Assembly (NCBI GenBank): GCA_019973155.2
Contig: BPQB01000078.1
Coordinates: 62,001 to 126,000, forward strand
From: Phanerochaete sordida
Taxonomy: Eukaryota; Basidiomycota; Agaricomycetes; Polyporales; Phanerochaetaceae
Reading direction: 5' to 3'
DNA: 64,000 nt
The translations under genes and the position numbers were made by a program. The notes under the pieces were generated by a model. It saw only the letters and a program-made list of their open reading frames with translations. It was not told the DNA's origin and did no database searches. Of this stretch, positions 35,049-47,820 are shown piece by piece. The first letter of the stretch is position 1. Each line of letters opens with the position of its first letter.

Positions 35049-37891
35049 CTAGATGTTATCTGCAGTGGCCGCCGTTCTGTTCCTGGTGCTTCGGCGGGTG
35101 GGCGCAGAGGGCGCTGCCTTGCGTCCCCGCGCAGCCCGCACAACCCGCGACCCAGGACGACGGGTCCTCCTGGTCGTATGTGTAGCTTCCTCATTCGCTT
35201 TCATGACTTCACTCGCACCTGAGGTGCTCGCAGTGTGCGGTGCAGCGGCAGGAGCAACGTTTTGTGCGGAGACAGGAGCAGGTTTCTCGTCCAGATCTCC
35301 AGGGATCGGATCCAGCGGCGTCGCGTACGAATAACACTCGACTCGCATCCGCTTGTGCGGGACCTCGGCGCACCCGATGCCATAATCCGCGTCCGATCTC
35401 GATGACCGCTTCAACGACGACCGGTGGTCCTCCTGGCCGTCGACGGCCATGAGCCCGTCCATCTGGTCCGGCGTCTTGTCGCGTCGGCAGAGCTTGAGGA
35501 TCGATCCGTAGCGCCCCCGCACAATGCTCTGGAAGATCCGCAGGATCCGTCGATGGTCGTCGAGCGGCCTCGGCTTGTCTGCGGGCCAAGTGCACACCGG
35601 CAGCTGAGGCGTCCGCAGGAACTGCGGCTCGTCGAGCTCCTCTGAGTACACCGTACCCAGCGAGGCACGGTCGGCGGAGTCGGCGTCGGAGCGCGCGTCC
35701 TCGTCGCTGGCGGTCTCGACCATTGACAGTGCAGACGGGTCGTTCGCCATCGAGACGACCTTGTACTTCTCCAGCTCCGCGTAGTCAAGCGTCTCGTAGT
35801 GCTCCCGGAGAAGGGCGTAGAGCTCGTCGATGAGACGTTGCAGGATAGTGGGATTCCCGTCCGGGCCGTTTTTCAGCACAACGGGCATCTCCTCCTTGAG
35901 CTTGATGGTCGCCATCTTGAAGTTACCGCCAGACCAGTAGCCGCCCCCGCAGTAGCGATCCTGATAGAAGAAGCGGGCGACGTGCTGCATCAAACCGTGG
36001 TTATTCTTGTTAATCTCCCGAAGTGCATCGCCGTCGATGCCTGGCGGATACGCGGGAGTCATATCGTGGTTGTGAAACCGCAGAGCCAGGCATAGGATGG
36101 CGTACACGAAGGACTCGAGGTCGTCGGAGAGAACTTGAGGCTTCTTTGGATATCGCAGGCATAGAGCCGATAGAAAGGGCCAGGTACCCTACAAAGAAAA
36201 TTCTGGGTCAATCAGATAGCACCAGCGACAGTGATAGCAGCTACGCACACTGCGGGCAGGCGAAGGTGTGATTGAGCCGTCCTCGAAGTCCTCCTTGTAT
36301 CGGCATAGATCCCAGTTGGGAAGGAGCGATCTGAGGGATTTCCTTGGGGACTCCACGTCGATTAGCATGTTCTCGAGACTGATGTCTCTGTGGAGGACTC
36401 CGGCTTTTGTCCATGCCTCAAAGTGGGCTGTGCACGCGTGAGCGAAAGGCGAGGTGAGAAAGAGAAACAACGCTGGACGTACCAACAAGGACGATGAACA
36501 TTAAGTGGATGAGCTCCCCAGAGTTCGGATACGCGTCGATGGGCCGTCCGATCTCTTTGACGACAACGCGGTGATGGACGCGCTCCACGTCCCTATGCTC
36601 ACCAGGCGGCTGGTAATCTTGCGAGACCGTGCACTGCGGCGTAGCGCCTCCGACGTCGCCGCCGGCGAGGATCGTCGGAATATGGTGCACGTCGTGCTTC
36701 TTGAGGCGCACGTACGTCTCCGTCTCCGGGTGCAGGTCCGATTTCGCGCGCCAGCTGTCCTTGATGTAGACGAGCATGTCGGTGTCCATGTCGTACCCGA
36801 CGTACGTCCGTGTGCAGCGTCCGGTGGGGATGCAGTCGCCGGTGGCGTGGTGACCAATTAGGTAGGCTTTTGTAGGCCGCGTCTTCGCAGCTCGTGTGCG
36901 CCGGGATCTCGTGGGCTCTTCAGCATCGCCATCGTCCGGCGGAAGGGTCTCGCACTGCATCTATAAAGTCCCGAGTGCATGAGTAACAATATTTGGCATA
37001 GACATTGACCCGTACCTTGTAAATAGGGTAATATATGGCGTTCACAAGGAGGCTTCTATGGAGTTTGGTGAGGTCCTTGTTGGTAGACTTGTATTCTCGC
37101 AGCTTGTCGATGTCGAATTTCGTCGCGAGTGTGACAGTAGAGTCGTAACCTTGCTGTACGGCCGAGAGCAAGGCGAATCGGTAGATAAAGTTGAAAAGCT
37201 GCTGAGAGTCCGTCCGAAGGTCGATGACCGTGTAGATTATACCGGTGCGGTCCCATCGGAAGACCGCGGCGTGCGAAGGAGTGGCGTATATGGAGAAGAG
37301 AAATTCGCGATGTTGACGTAGCATGATCTCTGACGCGTACTTGGTGTTCTGCGCGCGCGCCATCTCCCCCGCGTCGGAGTCGTTCAAGAAGTCGGGCTCG
37401 CTCGCAGAGAGACGGTATCCCGACTCGGATTCTGAATGTATGAACTTGACAAATATCTTCGTCCATGCCCATGCATTCCGCGCAGCGTGGTCCTTCCGCT
37501 CTTCCGCGACTGCGTTCCCAGGAGCGGCATCGTACGCTTGGCGAACTTCAGGACAGTCGAGATGCAGCGCGATGTCGGTGCGAATGTTGATGCATCCCGA
37601 CTCGCGCCCTTCGGAAACATCATTCCAGCGGTCCGATGACTTGGCGAATGCCTGGATCATGTTGAACTTGCTGCCCTGTCTCTGGTGCTCAGCTGTGCAG
37701 CTACGTCGAGGGTCAAGCAGACCTCCTACAAAGATGAGGTACATTGACCGTTCCTTCCCGGTTCTGACGTTGAGCGCCGTCAGCGGGCTCAGGTCACCGA
37801 GTTTCGCGAGCTGGGCTCTCGTAAGGTCTTTACCAGGCACGAAGGCGTGGATAAACTCCGAGTAGGGACAACGGGTATATTTGTTGTCCAT
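35049..37891 (-). CDS. FunK1-family protein C, probable pseudokinase
   Basis: Exons 37891-37730, 37675-37016, 36960-36483, 36427-36249 and 36188-35049 encode 872 residues, aligned along their length with kinases A and B. It starts at MDNKYTRC, so about 80 N-terminal residues present in the paralogs (including the GTPxHPS block) are missing; a stop lies three codons upstream. The kinase lysine (LVYIKDSWR) and HRD loop (VLHRDISLENMLI) are kept. At the DFG-equivalent position the Asp of DWDLC is Asn (LLPNWDLCRY), which should weaken Mg-ATP binding. The 54-nt first intron is also open in frame. It may act as a scaffold or be an early-stage relic. Confidence 0.82.
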
Positions 37892-38593
37892 GATGAGTCA
37901 AGCCGAGGCGGGATAGTCGAACGCGCGAGCTTGAGATGAATGTCGAGATGCTGCGTTGCCTTTGTGGAGCGTGAACGGGTCGGTAGCAAATCGAACAGCG
38001 TCCGGGCCCTGCAATGGCGCCAGGCCCTGACTTGAGCGTTATTCAGGGCACAGAGGTTGGATGCTCACCGTACTTGCTAACGTCCGTACACCTGACCGAA
38101 CAAGGCCCAAAAAGCAGCGGAGTTTGACGTTCGAATTTGTGAATGGCACGCCGGTCTATGCACAAGCAGATCTTGTCGGGTGGCCCGGGTCGCTGCGCCC
38201 AGGTAAGCTCGTGAGTCAAACGCGACGAGGAGGTCCACTTCAGACTTACTGGAGCTGTAAACGAGTCAATATGGTTCGTGCGCTGACGGCCGCCGCGCTC
38301 GTGGTGGCGGTCGCAGCTCAAGCTATTGTTCGGATTCAATCGCGTTCATCAACAGGCGTGAGCTTCGTGGCGTCTGCCACGCAAAAGGAAAGCGTTCAAC
38401 TTCGTCCCGACGGATGTCTCTGCTGCCTTGGATCAATAGATAAAAGCTAAGGAGAGCTGTTAATGCATACATTGTAAAATGTCAATGACTATGTTGATCT
38501 GCGGCCGAAGAATCTTGCAGATACACTATAAGCACCCAATCCAACACAGAGGCAAAATATCGCAACCGTACGCGAGAACAGGGACGAGAACAT
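37892..38593. other. Intergenic stretch
   Basis: This should contain the promoter of FunK1 C. The N-terminal block missing from that gene was looked for on the minus strand and not found. No other feature is seen. Confidence 0.35.
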
Positions 38594-41373
38594 TCACAGA
38601 AGGCACAGGGTGCCTAGGAGTACCCACGCTCTGATAGTCCCGTCTTCGGCGACCGATACGAGCTCCTTGTCGTCAGGTATGAAGACGACTTTCTTCAGCT
38701 TCTCTTCGTGGCCGCGGAACTCGACCACAGCCTCGCCCGACTTTGCGTCCCACACCCGCACATGCCCATGCGATGAGCCAGCAGCGATGAGATGCCCGCC
38801 GACAGAGTACGCCACCGCATCAACCTGCGTGGTTCAGTGGCAGGGCTGGACGAATCACGTGAGGCAAGCACCTAGCGTCCAGCCGAGCGCCTAGGCGAAG
38901 CTGAAGTTTTTCTGCTTCGCTCCACCACCTGTCCGTCGCCCGACCGCCCTCGCGGTCTTTGTTCGTCGTACTTTACCGTCGTTTTAGTAGTTTTTGCCCC
39001 GCCCACCTCGCCCTTCTTCTGTTCCTTGTTCCTGGGTCGCAATGTGTATAGTCATACATGCTCTGCGAATAGTACATGTGTTCTCCTCGGACTGGTCTAC
39101 GAATCGTGTCGCTCCCGCCCACCCAGCGGCGGCTCGCGACGCGTCCGCTGCCCGCTCCGCGGGCGCTTCCCCAACCATGGAGTAGACCCGTCCGATCCGA
39201 CAGACAGCCCCGCACCCAGCGCACGCAGAAGATGAGGCTGGACTGACCTTCTCCGAAAACATGCTTGCGCTCCGCGGTCCAGGAGTCGGACACGACGACG
39301 CTCCCGTCGAACGACGCGCTCGCGGTCTCGTCGCCCGCAGGCCAAACACGCGACGGCCCACGCCGTGCCTGTGTGCCCGTGGATCGTCGCGAGCTCGGCG
39401 CCATCCTCGGCGCTCCACACGTGCGCGCTCGCGTCCACGCTTCCCATGACGAGGCGGTCGCCCTGCGGCGCGAAGGCCGCGGCACACACTGCGCTCGTGT
39501 GCCCGCGAAGCTCCGCGATGCGTGTGTGCGTGCGCGGGTCCTAGAGCGTGACGGCCGTGTCGGTGTACGCTGCGAGCCGCGCGCCGTCGCTCGCGAAGAG
39601 CACGCGCGTGATGCCAATGCCGTGCCCCGCGAGCGTCGCGATGAGCGCGCCTGTCTGGACGTTCTATAGGAGGACGGCTGCGTCGGCGCCGCCCGATGCA
39701 AGGGTGGCGCCGTCGGGCGAGTAGGCGAGCGCGGTGACGTCCGCGGTGCGGGCAGTGAGCCGGTGAACGATGCGCCCCGGTGCGACGTCTCAGACGAGGA
39801 CGTCGTGGTCTGCGGAGCCGGAAGCGAGTGTGGTGCTGTCGGGTGCCCACGAGACAGTCTATGGTGTCGATGTTCCCGTTCTCATTGAGGTTACGGAGGA
39901 CTCGACCATCGCGCAGGCGCCAGACGGTGACGGCGACGTCGTCGAATGCGGCGGCGGGTCACTTGCCGTTCCGCGAGACGACGGCGGTTGTGACCAAGCC
40001 GTTCTCGACGTTCTTGTGCGCGAACTACAGGTCCGGCCAATCGTACACTGTCGCGTTTGGGCCCAGAAGTACCTGCCCGTCGACGACCCGGCCCCCTTTC
40101 GAAGTGCGGTTCGTGAGCGTGAAGCCCTCGCCGGCGTCCTGCGAGCCATGGCGGAGGCTCATGTATTGGCGCCGGTGACGGATGCTCTCGTAGACCGGTA
40201 TCGACCCGCCTGGAAAGCACCAGTCAGATGGCGGCAGCATAGAACATGATGGTACGCACATTTCTGGTCGTCTATAGCGATCGGGGCCCGCTGCCACGCT
40301 TACCTGCAGAATGTAGTCGAGAAGGACGTCGACAGGTAACTCAGATTTCTATGAACAACATGAGTGAAACTAACGCGAAGGATGAAAGAAGACCTACATA
40401 CCTCAGACTGGAGCTCATCCGGATCATCGTCGCTTACGAGCATAGCCTAGTCGGCGTCTACGCCTGGCCAGTCCGGCAGGCTCGCGGGGCCTGCGCCGGC
40501 TTTCAGGTTTTGCAAGAACCAAAAGCGCGACTTCATGGCGTAGTATTTGATGAAAATGCATTGGTCGACCTTGTGTTCGTCCGCGAGCTCGCTCTGCGAC
40601 AAGAACTTCTTGCCCCAGCGAGAGACGACAGGCCCCGTCATCATCGTTGCCTGCGCGTAGTTGAGCCCTGCGCTCCTGCCGACGCCGACGCCCGCGTGCG
40701 CGCCGATCTTCCACTTCGCGCTCGACTAGACGAACGCCATGACGGTCCAGTCTGCCGTCGTCTTCAGCCAGCCTCGCACGAGATACATGCGCTTCAGGTG
40801 GTCGTCGGCGAGGTCGAGATCGTCGGTGAGGAATCGCTGCCAGCGTGGGAACTGTGTCGAGACGTAGGTGCGCAGGCCCTGTGTTTTCGGCAGCGAGAGC
40901 TCCTTGGCGTCGCTCTTCAGCACGAGCGTCGCGCCTTGCTCTTCCTTTCACGTGTATTCGAGCTGGAGGTCAGCCGCGCCTGGCGCAACGTTGCTGTGCT
41001 AGGTCAGCAGGGCGCGAAGACGGGCAGCAGTCGGAGACGTACGCTTGTACGGACGTCTTCACACTCGTCTCCTCCATCCCTCGGCTGCTGTACCACGCTG
41101 GAATCACCGCGTTGTGGTGTTCGGCGAGGCTGCTCCGCATGGCCGGCAGAGGCACAGGCGAGTCGAACTGTACATGGCGATTGGGGATGCGCTGTGGGTC
41201 CACCGTGTTGAGCAGGCGGGCGAACACGCCGTTCTTGTCGATGTATCCGACGTCTGCGATTTGCATTTCGCCGGTTTGAGAGGCTCCGGCCACCACAGCG
41301 GGTAGCCGTGCGAGAGCGTCGTTGTGAGAGCCTGGGCGTAGGTGCTGCTGTGGTCTCGACGCGAGGGCGGCAT
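38594..41373 (-). pseudogene. Decayed WD40-repeat gene with basidiomycete-specific N-terminal domain
   Basis: Read from 41373 leftwards, the start MPPSRRDH leads to GYPLWWPEP, then after a frameshift near 41280 to IADVGYIDKNGVFARLLN. This resembles the N-terminal region of a large Agaricomycete family of unknown function. From about 39980 down to 38594 several WD40 repeats follow (LASGSADHDVLV, LAYSPDGATLASGGADAAVL, ELRGHTSAVCAAAFAP, HGHVRVWDAKSGE). The frame has at least seven stops and at least three frameshifts. Several stops sit where the repeat needs Trp: VL-V-stop-D, VLL-stop-N, VTL-stop-D and RNGK-stop. The last repeat is intact. It can no longer encode the full protein. Confidence 0.82.
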
Positions 41374-42092
41374 TGTTTCCTAGAAAGTAGTGGTAAGAGC
41401 GCTGAAACGAGGTCGCGACGAAACTAGAGCTCACAATTGATTAGCCAGGAGCGTATTGCGACGCTTGGCTGTCCGCGTCACGAGGCTGGATGCTGTTCGA
41501 GCGCAGCATCGATGGGCGGGCGCCACGAGGCCAAACCCTTATACGCGGAGGCCCTGAGGCTCTCGCACCTACGCAGACATCCCACCATCATCTGCGTGGA
41601 ACTTGCAGGGTACTCTGAGGGCGATCTCGGCGATGACGAGTCACTCATGCAGCCTGCAGGCTGTAGCGCAAGGGATGAGTCTAAAAAACCCAAATTTAGC
41701 TTGATAATTCGCATAAAAATAAACTGCGCTCAAATATGATAAGTGCATACCGACAGGCTACTTTCTTTGCGTTCTGCACCATCTTTTTGCAAACCGGAAG
41801 GTCGCACTCGTCCTCGGTGGCAGGAGGAGCACGATGTCACCGAACAAGCGCCGACCGGTACGGCCTCCGAGGACCACGTGATAGTAGGCGGCGGAGCTTG
41901 CAGCTCTGCGCGTTTTTTCACCCAGCCCGCGACCACTTACGCAAAGAGATGCGAATCCAAGTCTTGTAACAGACAGAAAATCTCGTGCATCCCAATCTAC
42001 AGGCCTAACGTCCCCTGTCCAGCGAAATATACACGTACGTCAGCCTCTTTTTTCATCACCGAGCGCGCTGACCCGTGCGCGTAAAAGTGAAT
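41374..42092. other. Intergenic stretch
   Basis: It lies between the divergent WD40 pseudogene and the next F-box gene. Only short frames are seen, and no repeat or RNA gene. Confidence 0.35.
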
Positions 42093-43410
42093 ATGTCGCG
42101 CTTGCCTCCAGAGCTTGTGGACAAAATCATGGACGTCCTGCAACACGAGACTAAAGTCTTGAAGATGTGTGCAAGCACTTCCAGAATGTGGGCATCGCGA
42201 GCACGCTACCACCTATTCAAGAACTTTGTAATGGACATCAGGCAACAATGGGACCTACTCGACCTACTAGAGGCGTCCGACTTGGTCCTGACAGAGATAT
42301 CAGCGTTGCGCACGCTCGTTCAAGACTTCGTGGTTATGACACGCCCGAAGCAGAAGTCTGCTGCATACGCGGATACCAGTATCCCTGCGTTCTCCATAAC
42401 CATCCACATGTTCCACCGCATTCTTCATGCTTTTCCGTTCCTCGGCTCCCTGATGCTCAAATCAATAAATATCGTGTCTCCAGAGTCGACCTGGCCTTCT
42501 GAAGAGCTCTCTGTCCTCCCACGGCACCTTCGATGTCTGGAGCTATCGTGTACAAACTCTACGCCCGAAGACCTCCTCCTCATCCTACGCATGTTTTCCT
42601 CCATCTCGACACTCTCCCTAAATGCTCACGTAGTTCGCTGGTTTCCTCAACGCCGCACGCTGGCCGCCGCCCTCGACCTAGAGTGCTTCGACCCGGCTCT
42701 GCTGCCGCTCGCGTTGCAGGTCTCGACTCTCCGCCTCAAGGGCAACATAGCCTGGACGGCCGCCATGTGCCTCCGCCTCGGCTCGTCTCTCGGCCTTGAG
42801 CACCTCTCAGTGGTTCCCCAAGAGCTTCCCGTCGACATCCCCGCTCTGAACGCCATGCTCGCGGGGACAGCACAGGGCCCGCGGCTGAAGACGCTCAGCA
42901 TCTACCTGAACGAGATCTTCACGAGTATACACAACCCATACGGTGCGCCTGCTGTCGCTAAAAAGAATACCTACTGGAAGCTGACCTGCACATATAGGCC
43001 CCAGCACGCCACTGCCCACACTCGCCTTCGACGCATGCACCGCGCTGCACACGCTCTCGCTCTCGAGCCTCGTCCTCACGCGCGACTACGAGCCCGTGAG
43101 CCCGACCGTCGCGCGCTGCATGCACGCGTTCCTGTCTGTGCCCGCGCCCGCCGTCGCGACGGTCGTGCTCTGCGTCGTGCTCCGCCCCCTCATGCGCCTC
43201 CGCGCCTCCGATGTGCACTATCCGGTGTGGGACGACTTCGCGGCAGCACTTGCGGCGTGGCCTGCGCTCGAGACGGTCGTCATCAAGGTTTCGTGCGGGG
43301 CCGCACGCGATGCGCTGGACGAAGAGGCGACTGTGCAGGCACTCGAGCAGCGCTTGCCGCTGCTTCACGGGCAGGGCAAGCTGAAGGTCGTGCTCGTAGG
43401 CGACCCTTAG
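42093..43410 (+). CDS. F-box protein, LPxEL type
   Basis: Exons 42093-42942 and 42998-43410 encode 420 residues. The F-box is MSRLPPELVDKIMDVL, with ASRARYHLFKNF further on. LRR-like segments follow (LRCLELSCTN, ISTLSLNAHV, VSTLRLKGNIAW, LHTLSLSSLVLT). The C-terminus (WPALETVVIKV, LEQRLPLLHGQGKLKVVLV) is shared with the gene at 47821-49336, so the two are paralogs in inverted orientation. The ATG at 42093 is chosen because the frame opens upstream only with a GTG. It probably serves as an SCF adaptor with an unknown target. Confidence 0.82.
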
Positions 43411-43942
43411 GCTCGGCCATGGCTCGTACATCCAGCATTCACACTATACACTCCAATACGAACCTCCCTGCAGACCGCGCGACTTGTCACAAATTCCTAC
43501 ACACAAATGCTTTCTTTGACTGCAAGTGGGCCTTTCTTTTACGGGACCCGCAGGTCGTGCTCCTCATATCGTACTCGAACGGCAGAGACCTCGCTGGGGC
43601 TACTCTTCGGATGCGAATCTCAGCGCATCGGTACCGAGAAACCCTGTTCCCTCGACGCTCAGCGAGCACAGAAGACGACGAAAACTCGCTCGCGACCATC
43701 CCGCCATCACGAGGCGGCGCGCGCGCCTCAGGGCCCTTCTCGGCAAACCAAATGAATGCAGACGTCGGGCTCCGCGTAACAGTCATCGAGCCGACCACAG
43801 CTTAACGACAGCCGTCACGCTCCCGCGCCCTCGGTCGGCCCTCTGATTCCAACCACCAGCACCCGTACGTCCGCCGTCCCACACGCCCTCCTGGTCGCTC
43901 TGACATGTTCACAGGGCCATCTCCTACAGCTACGCCCGGAAG
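43411..43942. other. Intergenic stretch
   Basis: It holds the 3' end of one F-box gene and the promoter of the next. The minus-strand frame 43798-43487 has no recognisable content and is not called. Confidence 0.35.
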
Positions 43943-45758
43943 ATGCACCGCTGCCTCAAAATTCAAGAGATCGTCCGCTCCATCGTGCAGTGCACTACGC
44001 TCGCCTCTGAAGATGACTATGGCACGGAGCCCGGCGCGGACGAAGGCGTGGACGAGGTCACGGACGAGGGCACAGATGAAGGCACGGACGAGGTCACGGA
44101 CGAGGGCACCAACGAGGGCGCGGACGGGGGCGCGGACGGGGGCATGAACGAGGGCGCGGATGCACCTGTACCGAAGAAGCACTCGCTCGTCGACGTCGCT
44201 CTTGTCAGTCGCATGTTCTACGAGCCGGCGATGGACGAAATCTGGGCGTTTCAACGAGGCTTCGATGCGCTCTTTTCCTGTCTTCCTCACCAGCTCCTGC
44301 GCCGTATCCCTGGTAAAGCATGGAAGGGCACGGTGAGTAGCTGTACCACCTCGATAATTTTCACAGTATCTCATAACGCATCAGGTCCTTGCCCGGGCCC
44401 CGGTCGGCGAAGAGTGGAGGCGGTTCGAGCATCATGCGAAACGAGTACGCGAGCTGGTCCTGTATGCCTCTTCCGACAGGTACGAATTTGACGACCATGG
44501 ATTCGAAGCCGCGGCACTACGATCCTTGGAGTTCGTTATCGAGCATTTCCCGAAGCCTCTGTTTCCGCGTCTACGCTCTCTCGATGTCAGGGGAGACGCC
44601 CTCCGTCCTCAACATATCCTCCCATTTCTCCACGACCAGATGTGCAAGATCGAATTCGAGGGCGAGTCGCCTGAGGACGAGCTCATTACACTCCTTCGTG
44701 CTGTGGCAGCCACCACCCCCAACCTAATTGAGCTCGGAATACAGTACCGCAGAGGATATAAGCCCATGGACGATGCGTTGAGCTGGGAGCTATCTCGTAC
44801 GATATGCTCCCTGCCTGCGTTAGAAGACATGTCCGGCTTCGACCATCGTCTGTCTATAGACGCCATCGCGCACCTCTCCCGCTTGCCAAGATTCGAGAGC
44901 TTGAGGCTATCAGTCTCCGCCCTCAACGTCCGTATCTGGGATGTACAATCATTCGGCGAATTTAAAGCGTTGACTACCCTCCTGCTCAAATTGGACACAT
45001 CCACAGTGCCTGTAGAATGGATCTCCTTCGTCCAGGCGCTCTCGCGCGCACCTCTGCAAACTGTACGCATCTACGCTCCCACGCTGGACTCCCCTGCGCT
45101 CGAGCTCGGCCCCCTCTTCGAAGCCCTCGGTCAATTTCCGGCCCTCGAGAGCTGCTCTGTATCGATGAACCCTGCCAATGACGACTCGACTCAGTGGTCC
45201 GGCGAGTTCCTCGACAGCGCTGTTCTCCAAGGGCTGTTCCAGGTCCCCGGAGTCACAGAATTCTCCCTCAAAAACGTCCCCATTCGCTTCTCCGCTTCCC
45301 TGCTGCAGGGCATCGCGTGTGCCTGGCCGGGCCTCACGCACCTCACCCTCTTTGCCTCGCACGCGCTGCCGCCCGCGGACTGGGTCGCGCTCGCCGACCT
45401 CGCGCACCTCGGCCGCTGCGTGAACCTCATGTGTCTCAACGTCGAGATCGCACCCGTGCCCGCGGACTGGACGTGGACCGACCTTGGGGACGACGTGCCC
45501 GGCGCGCGTGCCTTCATGTTCGAGGTCCAGGACGCGCGCATCGACCCGGCGGCGGCGGCACAGGTCGCGGCGTTCCTGAATCGCTACTTCCCGTACACAC
45601 ACATGGATCATCCGGAGCGCGACGACGATGGGCTTGATAGCGACGACGAGGACGAGGAGGGAGGCGACGACATTGACGAGGACGCAGAGGTCGAGGACGA
45701 GCATGCCGGGGACGAGGTCATCGACATGATCAAGCGGTTTAGGACGGGCGGTTCGTGA
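43943..45758 (+). CDS. F-box/LRR-like protein with acidic repeat inside the F-box exon
   Basis: Exons 43943-44332 and 44385-45758 encode 587 residues. The start MHRCLKIQEIVRSIV and the block VALVSRMFYEPAMDEIWAF form the family F-box module. Between them, about 45 residues of Asp/Glu-Gly-Thr/Ala repeats (TDEGTDEV, NEGADGGADGG; 44023-44165) are inserted and coded by a 12-bp-period repeat. LRR-like segments follow (LRSLDVRGDALR, FESLRLSVSALN, LTHLTLFASH). The C-terminus is again acidic (DSDDEDEEGGDDIDEDAE). The phase-0 intron lies at the family position. Whether the insert still allows Skp1 binding cannot be said. It is convergent with the next gene. Confidence 0.82.
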
Positions 45759-45942
45759 GCATGAGCCAGGTATATTTGTCGTTACATTGGCCACACGAAT
45801 ATCTGCGCCGGAAGGCGGAGAGTTTGCAGTACGCTTCATGAACGGTAGAGACACACTCAAACGAGAAGGCGTGGACTCGCAACCATGCCGTTCGCTACAC
45901 AGATTCCTGGTTTTGTAGCGAGAAAATTATACGCGCTGCCAC

Positions 45943-47600
45943 CTATAAGCTGCGAAGTCTCCTCATCTCAACCTCCTGAGCAACGCGCTGCGCGGCGACC
46001 TGCCACCCTCGCGCCTCTGCAATCAGCTCATCCTGATCGTCCATGTTCCACACCTCCTCGTCCCACGCGTGCTCGATGCGCGCTCTCGGGAACCACTGCG
46101 AGAGAAACTCGACGACGGCCGGCACAGCACCGGCGTCGATGCGCACCTCACGGAGGTCGAGCGTCCACACCGCCGACACCTCGTATGCGCCCTCAAACGC
46201 AGGATCGGAGCCTGTCCATGCTGCGCTCACGTCTGCGAGCTCTACCTGCACGCGTTGCAGCGCGCTGCACCGCGCGAGATGTGCCAGCTCTTCGAGCCGC
46301 GCCCGCGCGGTGCGCGGCATCCCCAGCGCCGTTTCGAGCGAGAGGCTCTGCAGGCGGGGCCAAGCGCGTGCCGCTAGCTCTAGGAGTGCGTATGTCTCGG
46401 ATCCCGGTTCGCTGAATGGGGTCGAGAGCACCAGAGGGAAGTTGTACAAGCCGACGTCGGTGAGCCCGCGAAGAGCGAAGAGTGGTGCGAGCGTGGGTGC
46501 GTCCAGCCAGGTGCCGCCCCACGGGTCTGCGATGTCTGAGATATCGACGGCGATGGTGAGGTCTTGTAGCGCGTTCAGTGCGCCGAGCGTGTTGATGACC
46601 GGTATCAGAGCGGATGCAGGCGTTTGAAGCGTCGGGATAGACAAGGACAGGACGCGTAATGGCGCTTGCTCGAGTGCACGGAGGAACGACGCCCAGTACG
46701 CGGTTGACGATGACGGTGCGAAGGCGAGGGAGAGAGTCGATAGCGAACGGAATGCACCCAAACCCTGAACGTGGGTAGTAGGTGCCATGGACAGGTACAG
46801 AGTCTCTAGGCTTTGGAGACGCGACAGATGTTCGAGTGCCGCGTCGGAGAAGAAGTGATGCGCGCCGCCCAGCCAATTCAGGCCTTCCATCGCGCAGACA
46901 GTCTCCGAGAACGCCGCGCGCAGCGCATCGTCTTCCGCCGCATGGCCCTCGGGCAGCGCCACCCTCAGGGACATCAACTGAGGAACATTTGTCGGCACAA
47001 GAGGTAGCACCTGGCGGATATCATCCGCAGATAGGTTATGGAGGTGCAGTGATTCGACGAGAGGACACAGGAAAGCGTCGAGATGACATGGGACGCGCCA
47101 CCCGCCGATCTCGAGATATTGCAAGCGCGGCAGGACAGGCTTGGGGGCGTGTGCACAGATGATATTGAGCGACGCGAGTGCCGCGGGAGTAAAGGCGTCG
47201 TCAGGGTCGTGGCTCATGCCTGCATAGGGTACCATGCTACGCACGCGCCTGGCGTGGTGCGCAAAGCGTACCCACTCGTTTGTGAGAGGCGTCCGAGTGA
47301 TAATCTGTGTACAGACTGATGTCAGACGAGGGTAGAAGGCCGACAACGGAATAGACTCACCGCACAGAATGACGAGCCGTGCATGCGCTCGATAGCGTAG
47401 TCAGGGAGGCAGGCAATGAGCCTTCCGAAGCCGGACATGTTCGCCCAGAGCTCATCCATGGCGGGCTCGTAGAACACACGGGACGTGAGAGCGATGTTGA
47501 CAAGAGCGGACTCAGCATTAGGGATGTACAAGTACATCAGCTGGCGAGCCCAGTGAACGATGTCGCGTACAATCTCCTGGATGGCCAGACACTGGTGCAT
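45943..47600 (-). CDS. F-box/LRR-like protein
   Basis: Exons 47600-47361 and 47304-45943 encode 533 residues. The F-box module is MHQCLAIQEIVRDIVHWA with IALTSRVFYEPAMDELWANM. After the phase-0 intron comes TNEWVRFAHHARRVRSM, a block found after the intron in most members of this family here. LRR-like segments include LESLHLHNLSA, LETLYLSMAP, LRVLSLSIPTL and LQSLSLETALG. The tail (VVEFLSQWFPRARIEH) matches AAFLNRYFPYTHMDH of the convergent neighbour, which marks them as inverted paralogs. There is no sign of damage. Confidence 0.85.
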
Positions 47601-47820
47601 GTTAGAGTGGGACTCGAGCTAGAGATGCGCCTGAGCGACGAACTGTTGGCAGAAGGAGTGTGGGAAGATGTCATCAATCGGGATGCGCGCCGCGGGAGAT
47701 AGCTCTTGCTGGCTGCTCGCAGACCAAAGTGCGGCGGCGACCTTCGTTGAGCACAAGGTTCACGAATATGCTGTGCTCCATACGAAATTCTACGACGTTT
47801 TATCAGTATACAGGAAGATA

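Noticed and set aside
38984..39850. A long arginine-rich minus-strand ORF as a real protein
   Set aside because: The WD40 pattern is read in the neighbouring frame; this frame has no WD motifs and reflects codon composition only.
43802..44374. Minus-strand frame rich in Val-Arg-Ala repeats
   Set aside because: It is the antisense shadow of the acidic repeat in the plus-strand F-box gene.
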